Part shown: in pieces, positions 13,618 to 15,466 of the stretch
How the letters are laid out: each line of letters opens with the position of its first letter
Position numbering within the stretch: the stretch's first letter is position 1
Origin: CAZKMM01 sp964553915
Lineage (GTDB): Bacteria; RBG-13-61-14; DRUE01
DNA length: 15,466 nt
Reading direction: 5' to 3'
NCBI GenBank assembly: GCA_964553915.1
Contig: CAZKMM010000057.1
Span: forward strand, 1-15,466
Translations under genes and position numbers: made by a program
Notes under the pieces: model-generated
What the model was told of the DNA's origin: nothing
Databases searched by the model: none
Seen by the model: only the letters and a program-made list of their open reading frames with translations

Positions 13618-14985
13618 TTGAGCTTTATTCTAAACTGGCTCCGGCGAAGGAGCCCGGGTGAATGGTTATTTATCAGCTTTGGGAGTTTAATCCTTGTGGG
13701 AAGCTTTCTGCTTTATCTTCCTATCTCCACCCATTCCGGAAAAATCTCTTATCTTGATGCGCTTTTCACTGCTACCAGTTCGGTCTGTGTGACAGGTCTA
13801 ATTGTTGTGGATACAGGCAGGTATTTTACCGGCTTTGGTCAGGCGGTGATTTTGCTTCTAATTCAGCTGGGTGGATTTGGGATTATGTCCTTTGGCACTT
13901 TTATTATTTTTATGCTTCGGGGAAGAGTGAGTATTTCCGCTCAGACCGCGGTTTCCCAGAGTTTTATTGAGCTGGGGGATATTTCTGTTCGGGAAATGCT
14001 GAAAAAATCCCTGCTTTTTATGTTTATGATTGAATTTATCGGTGCGGTGCTTTTATTTGGGGGTTTTAGAGGAGCCTATCCTCCGGGGGAGAGATTGTGG
14101 CAGGCGGTTTTTCATTCCATAAGCGCCTTTTGCAATGCGGGATTTTCCCTGAATTCTGAGAGCCTGGTTCAATTTGCAGATAGTGTTCTGGTAAATCTGA
14201 CAATGATGGGATTAATTGTTTTAGGGGGGATAGGTTTTTTTGTTCTTTTGGAAATTTCCCATCTGCTCAGGAGCAGGCAAAAATTAAAAAAACTTACCCT
14301 GCATAGCAAGATGGTTTTGCTGATGAGCGGGCTTTTGATTTTTTTAGGAGCTGGTTTGCTCATTGGTTTTGAATGGAATCAGGCATTTGCGGATTTCGGA
14401 ATTAAAGGCAGGGTGTTAAGAGGATTTTTCCAATCCATTACCGCCCGAACCGCTGGTTTTAATACCGTAGAAATTGGCTCTTTAAGTGAGGCTTCTTTAA
14501 TGGTCTTGCTCGGCTTGATGTTTATTGGTGGTGCTCCTGGCTCCTGCGCCGGCGGGGTTAAAGTGACCAGTGCCGGAGTGATTTTAACCGTTGCTCTGGG
14601 CTTATTTAGAAGGAGCCGGCGACCAAATATTTTCGGGAGAAGCTTAAGCCGGGAGACCATTGACCGGGCACTACTGCTTTTGGTCAGTGGGTTTTTGCTG
14701 GTTAATGTTTTTATCCTGCTCCTTTTAATCCTTGAAGGGGGATTAAGCTCTCATCATTTAGTTGCGGGGAGATTTCTTACCCTGGCTTTTGAGACAATAA
14801 GTGCCTTTGGAACCGTGGGATTGAGTTTGGGGGTCACTTCTCATTTAAGTTTTTTAGGAAAAATTTTAATTATTATTTTAATGTTCACTGGTCGGCTGGG
14901 ACCTTTAACCTTAATTTACACCTTACAGGCACGCCGGGTGCCGGTGGCAATTGAATATCCAGAAGAAGAAATTATGATAGGATAG
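13618..14985 (+). CDS. ktrB: K+ uptake channel subunit KtrB/TrkH
   Basis: This 455-aa integral membrane protein is the ion-conducting subunit of a Ktr/Trk potassium system in the inner membrane. Four filter loops with their conserved glycines are visible: SSVCVTGLIVVDTG (G60), SISAFCNAGFSL (G175), SITARTAGFNT (G280) and ISAFGTVGLSLG (G401), each in a membrane-pore-membrane repeat. MFIGGAPGSCAGGVKV (301-316) is the gating loop between the two halves of repeat three. Length suits KtrB, and the partner KtrA follows 10 nt downstream. The start is a TTG at 13618; no in-frame ATG lies near, and later starts would remove the first membrane helix. AGGA just before it is too close to act as a ribosome site, so initiation may be leaderless from the promoter at 13580-13608. 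Confidence 0.93.
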   Translation: MSFILNWLRRRSPGEWLFISFGSLILVGSFLLYLPISTHSGKISYLDALFTATSSVCVTGLIVVDTGRYFTGFGQAVILLLIQLGGFGIMSFGTFIIFMLRGRVSISAQTAVSQSFIELGDISVREMLKKSLLFMFMIEFIGAVLLFGGFRGAYPPGERLWQAVFHSISAFCNAGFSLNSESLVQFADSVLVNLTMMGLIVLGGIGFFVLLEISHLLRSRQKLKKLTLHSKMVLLMSGLLIFLGAGLLIGFEWNQAFADFGIKGRVLRGFFQSITARTAGFNTVEIGSLSEASLMVLLGLMFIGGAPGSCAGGVKVTSAGVILTVALGLFRRSRRPNIFGRSLSRETIDRALLLLVSGFLLVNVFILLLLILEGGLSSHHLVAGRFLTLAFETISAFGTVGLSLGVTSHLSFLGKILIIILMFTGRLGPLTLIYTLQARRVPVAIEYPEEEIMIG

Positions 14986-14995
14986 GAGAGAAAAA

Positions 14996-15466
14996 ATGGC
15001 TCAAGTAGCAATTTTGGGGTTAAGCAATTTTGGATATTATCTGGCTCTCCGGCTCAGTGAACTGGGCTCAGAGGTGATGGTGGTGGATAATGACCGAAAC
15101 AGAATTGACCAAATCAAATCCTATGTTTCCCGAGCGGTAATTGCAGATGCCACGGATAAAAGAACCCTGGAAAAACTCAGCTTGGAGAATATGGATGCGG
15201 TGGTAATCAGTTTGGGCGAGAAACTGGAAGCGAGCATTTTATCTGCTTTTTATCTTAAAGAGATGAAGGTGAAAAGAATCATTGCCAAGGCGCTAAGTGA
15301 GGACCACGCCCGGATTTTGGAGAAAATCGGAGTGGATAGGGTGGTATTTCCAGAAAGAGATTCCGGCTATAAAGAAGCTCCTTTAATTCATCGCGCCGGG
15401 ATTGTTCAATATGTTCAACTGGAAAAAGGTTTGAGTATTCTGGAAATGAAGCCTCTGGAGGAGATG
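14996..15466 (+). CDS. ktrA: K+ channel regulatory subunit KtrA (3' truncated)
   Basis: This is a partial gene: 157 codons are present and the window ends inside it. It encodes a cytoplasmic RCK/TrkA-N regulator that gates KtrB on binding nucleotides such as ATP/ADP or NAD(H). The Rossmann fold starts at residue 4 (VAILGLSNFG), with the ribose-binding acid at VVDND (D31), followed by VIADATD, VISLGEKLEASIL and RIIAKALSEDHARILEKIGVDRVVFPERD, all typical of KtrA. The glycine motif reads GLSNFG instead of the usual GLGxFG, with Ser10 in place of the second glycine. The TrkA-C domain has only begun at the edge. GGAGAG precedes the ATG, 10 nt after the ktrB stop, so the two form one operon. Confidence 0.92.
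   Translation, partial: MAQVAILGLSNFGYYLALRLSELGSEVMVVDNDRNRIDQIKSYVSRAVIADATDKRTLEKLSLENMDAVVISLGEKLEASILSAFYLKEMKVKRIIAKALSEDHARILEKIGVDRVVFPERDSGYKEAPLIHRAGIVQYVQLEKGLSILEMKPLEEM

Overview
The window looks like a stretch of core chromosome from a Gram-negative-type bacterium, probably anaerobic and from an uncultivated or little-studied lineage. Two predicted lipoproteins and a stand-alone heptose-1-phosphate adenylyltransferase (RfaE2) suggest an outer membrane with LPS-like heptose. Radical-SAM and 4Fe-4S proteins suggest anaerobic or micro-oxic life, and the Lys/Glu-rich proteins would fit a moderately thermophilic habit. I cannot name a phylum from sequence alone. Gene density is very high: most same-strand neighbours overlap by 4 bp or lie within about 70 bp, both convergent pairs overlap, and no Rho-independent terminator, tRNA, insertion sequence or CRISPR is visible. 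No gap without a gene exceeds about 110 bp.

Layout. (1) 52-1146 (+): an SPL-like radical-SAM protein. (2) 6043-1133 (-): a five-gene operon reading DUF2333-type lipoprotein, galactokinase-like GHMP kinase, CgeB-type glycosyltransferase, a small DUF2378/V4R-like protein, and an Fe-S protein with two ferredoxin clusters. (3) 6127-6621 (+): rfaE2. (4) 9236-6597 (-): HNH endonuclease, small lipoprotein, then a 512-aa fusion of a class II cyclic-nucleotide phosphodiesterase with a complete CRP-like module. (5) 9346-13564 (+): a cyclic-nucleotide-binding single-domain protein, a BchI/ChlI-type AAA+ ATPase, an ATPase-VWA fusion of the cobalto/magnesium-chelatase type, and a macro-domain protein. (6) 13618 to the end (+): a KtrB/TrkH K+ channel subunit with its own strong promoter, then a KtrA regulator cut by the window edge.

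The most interesting part is 6.6-9.8 kb. The PDE-CRP fusion joins ligand destruction, ligand sensing and DNA binding in one polypeptide. A second cyclic-nucleotide-binding protein is encoded 1.2 kb away in the opposite direction. The two genes share an identical 12-bp sequence (CTGTTAAAATAA) 4-5 bp before their ATG codons. At these two genes, at the HNH gene and at ktrB, the -10-like element lies so close to the start codon that the mRNA would be leaderless or nearly so. The other genes with their own start signals mostly have clear Shine-Dalgarno sequences. I infer a self-limiting cyclic-nucleotide control unit beside a chelatase operon. No cyclase is visible in the window.
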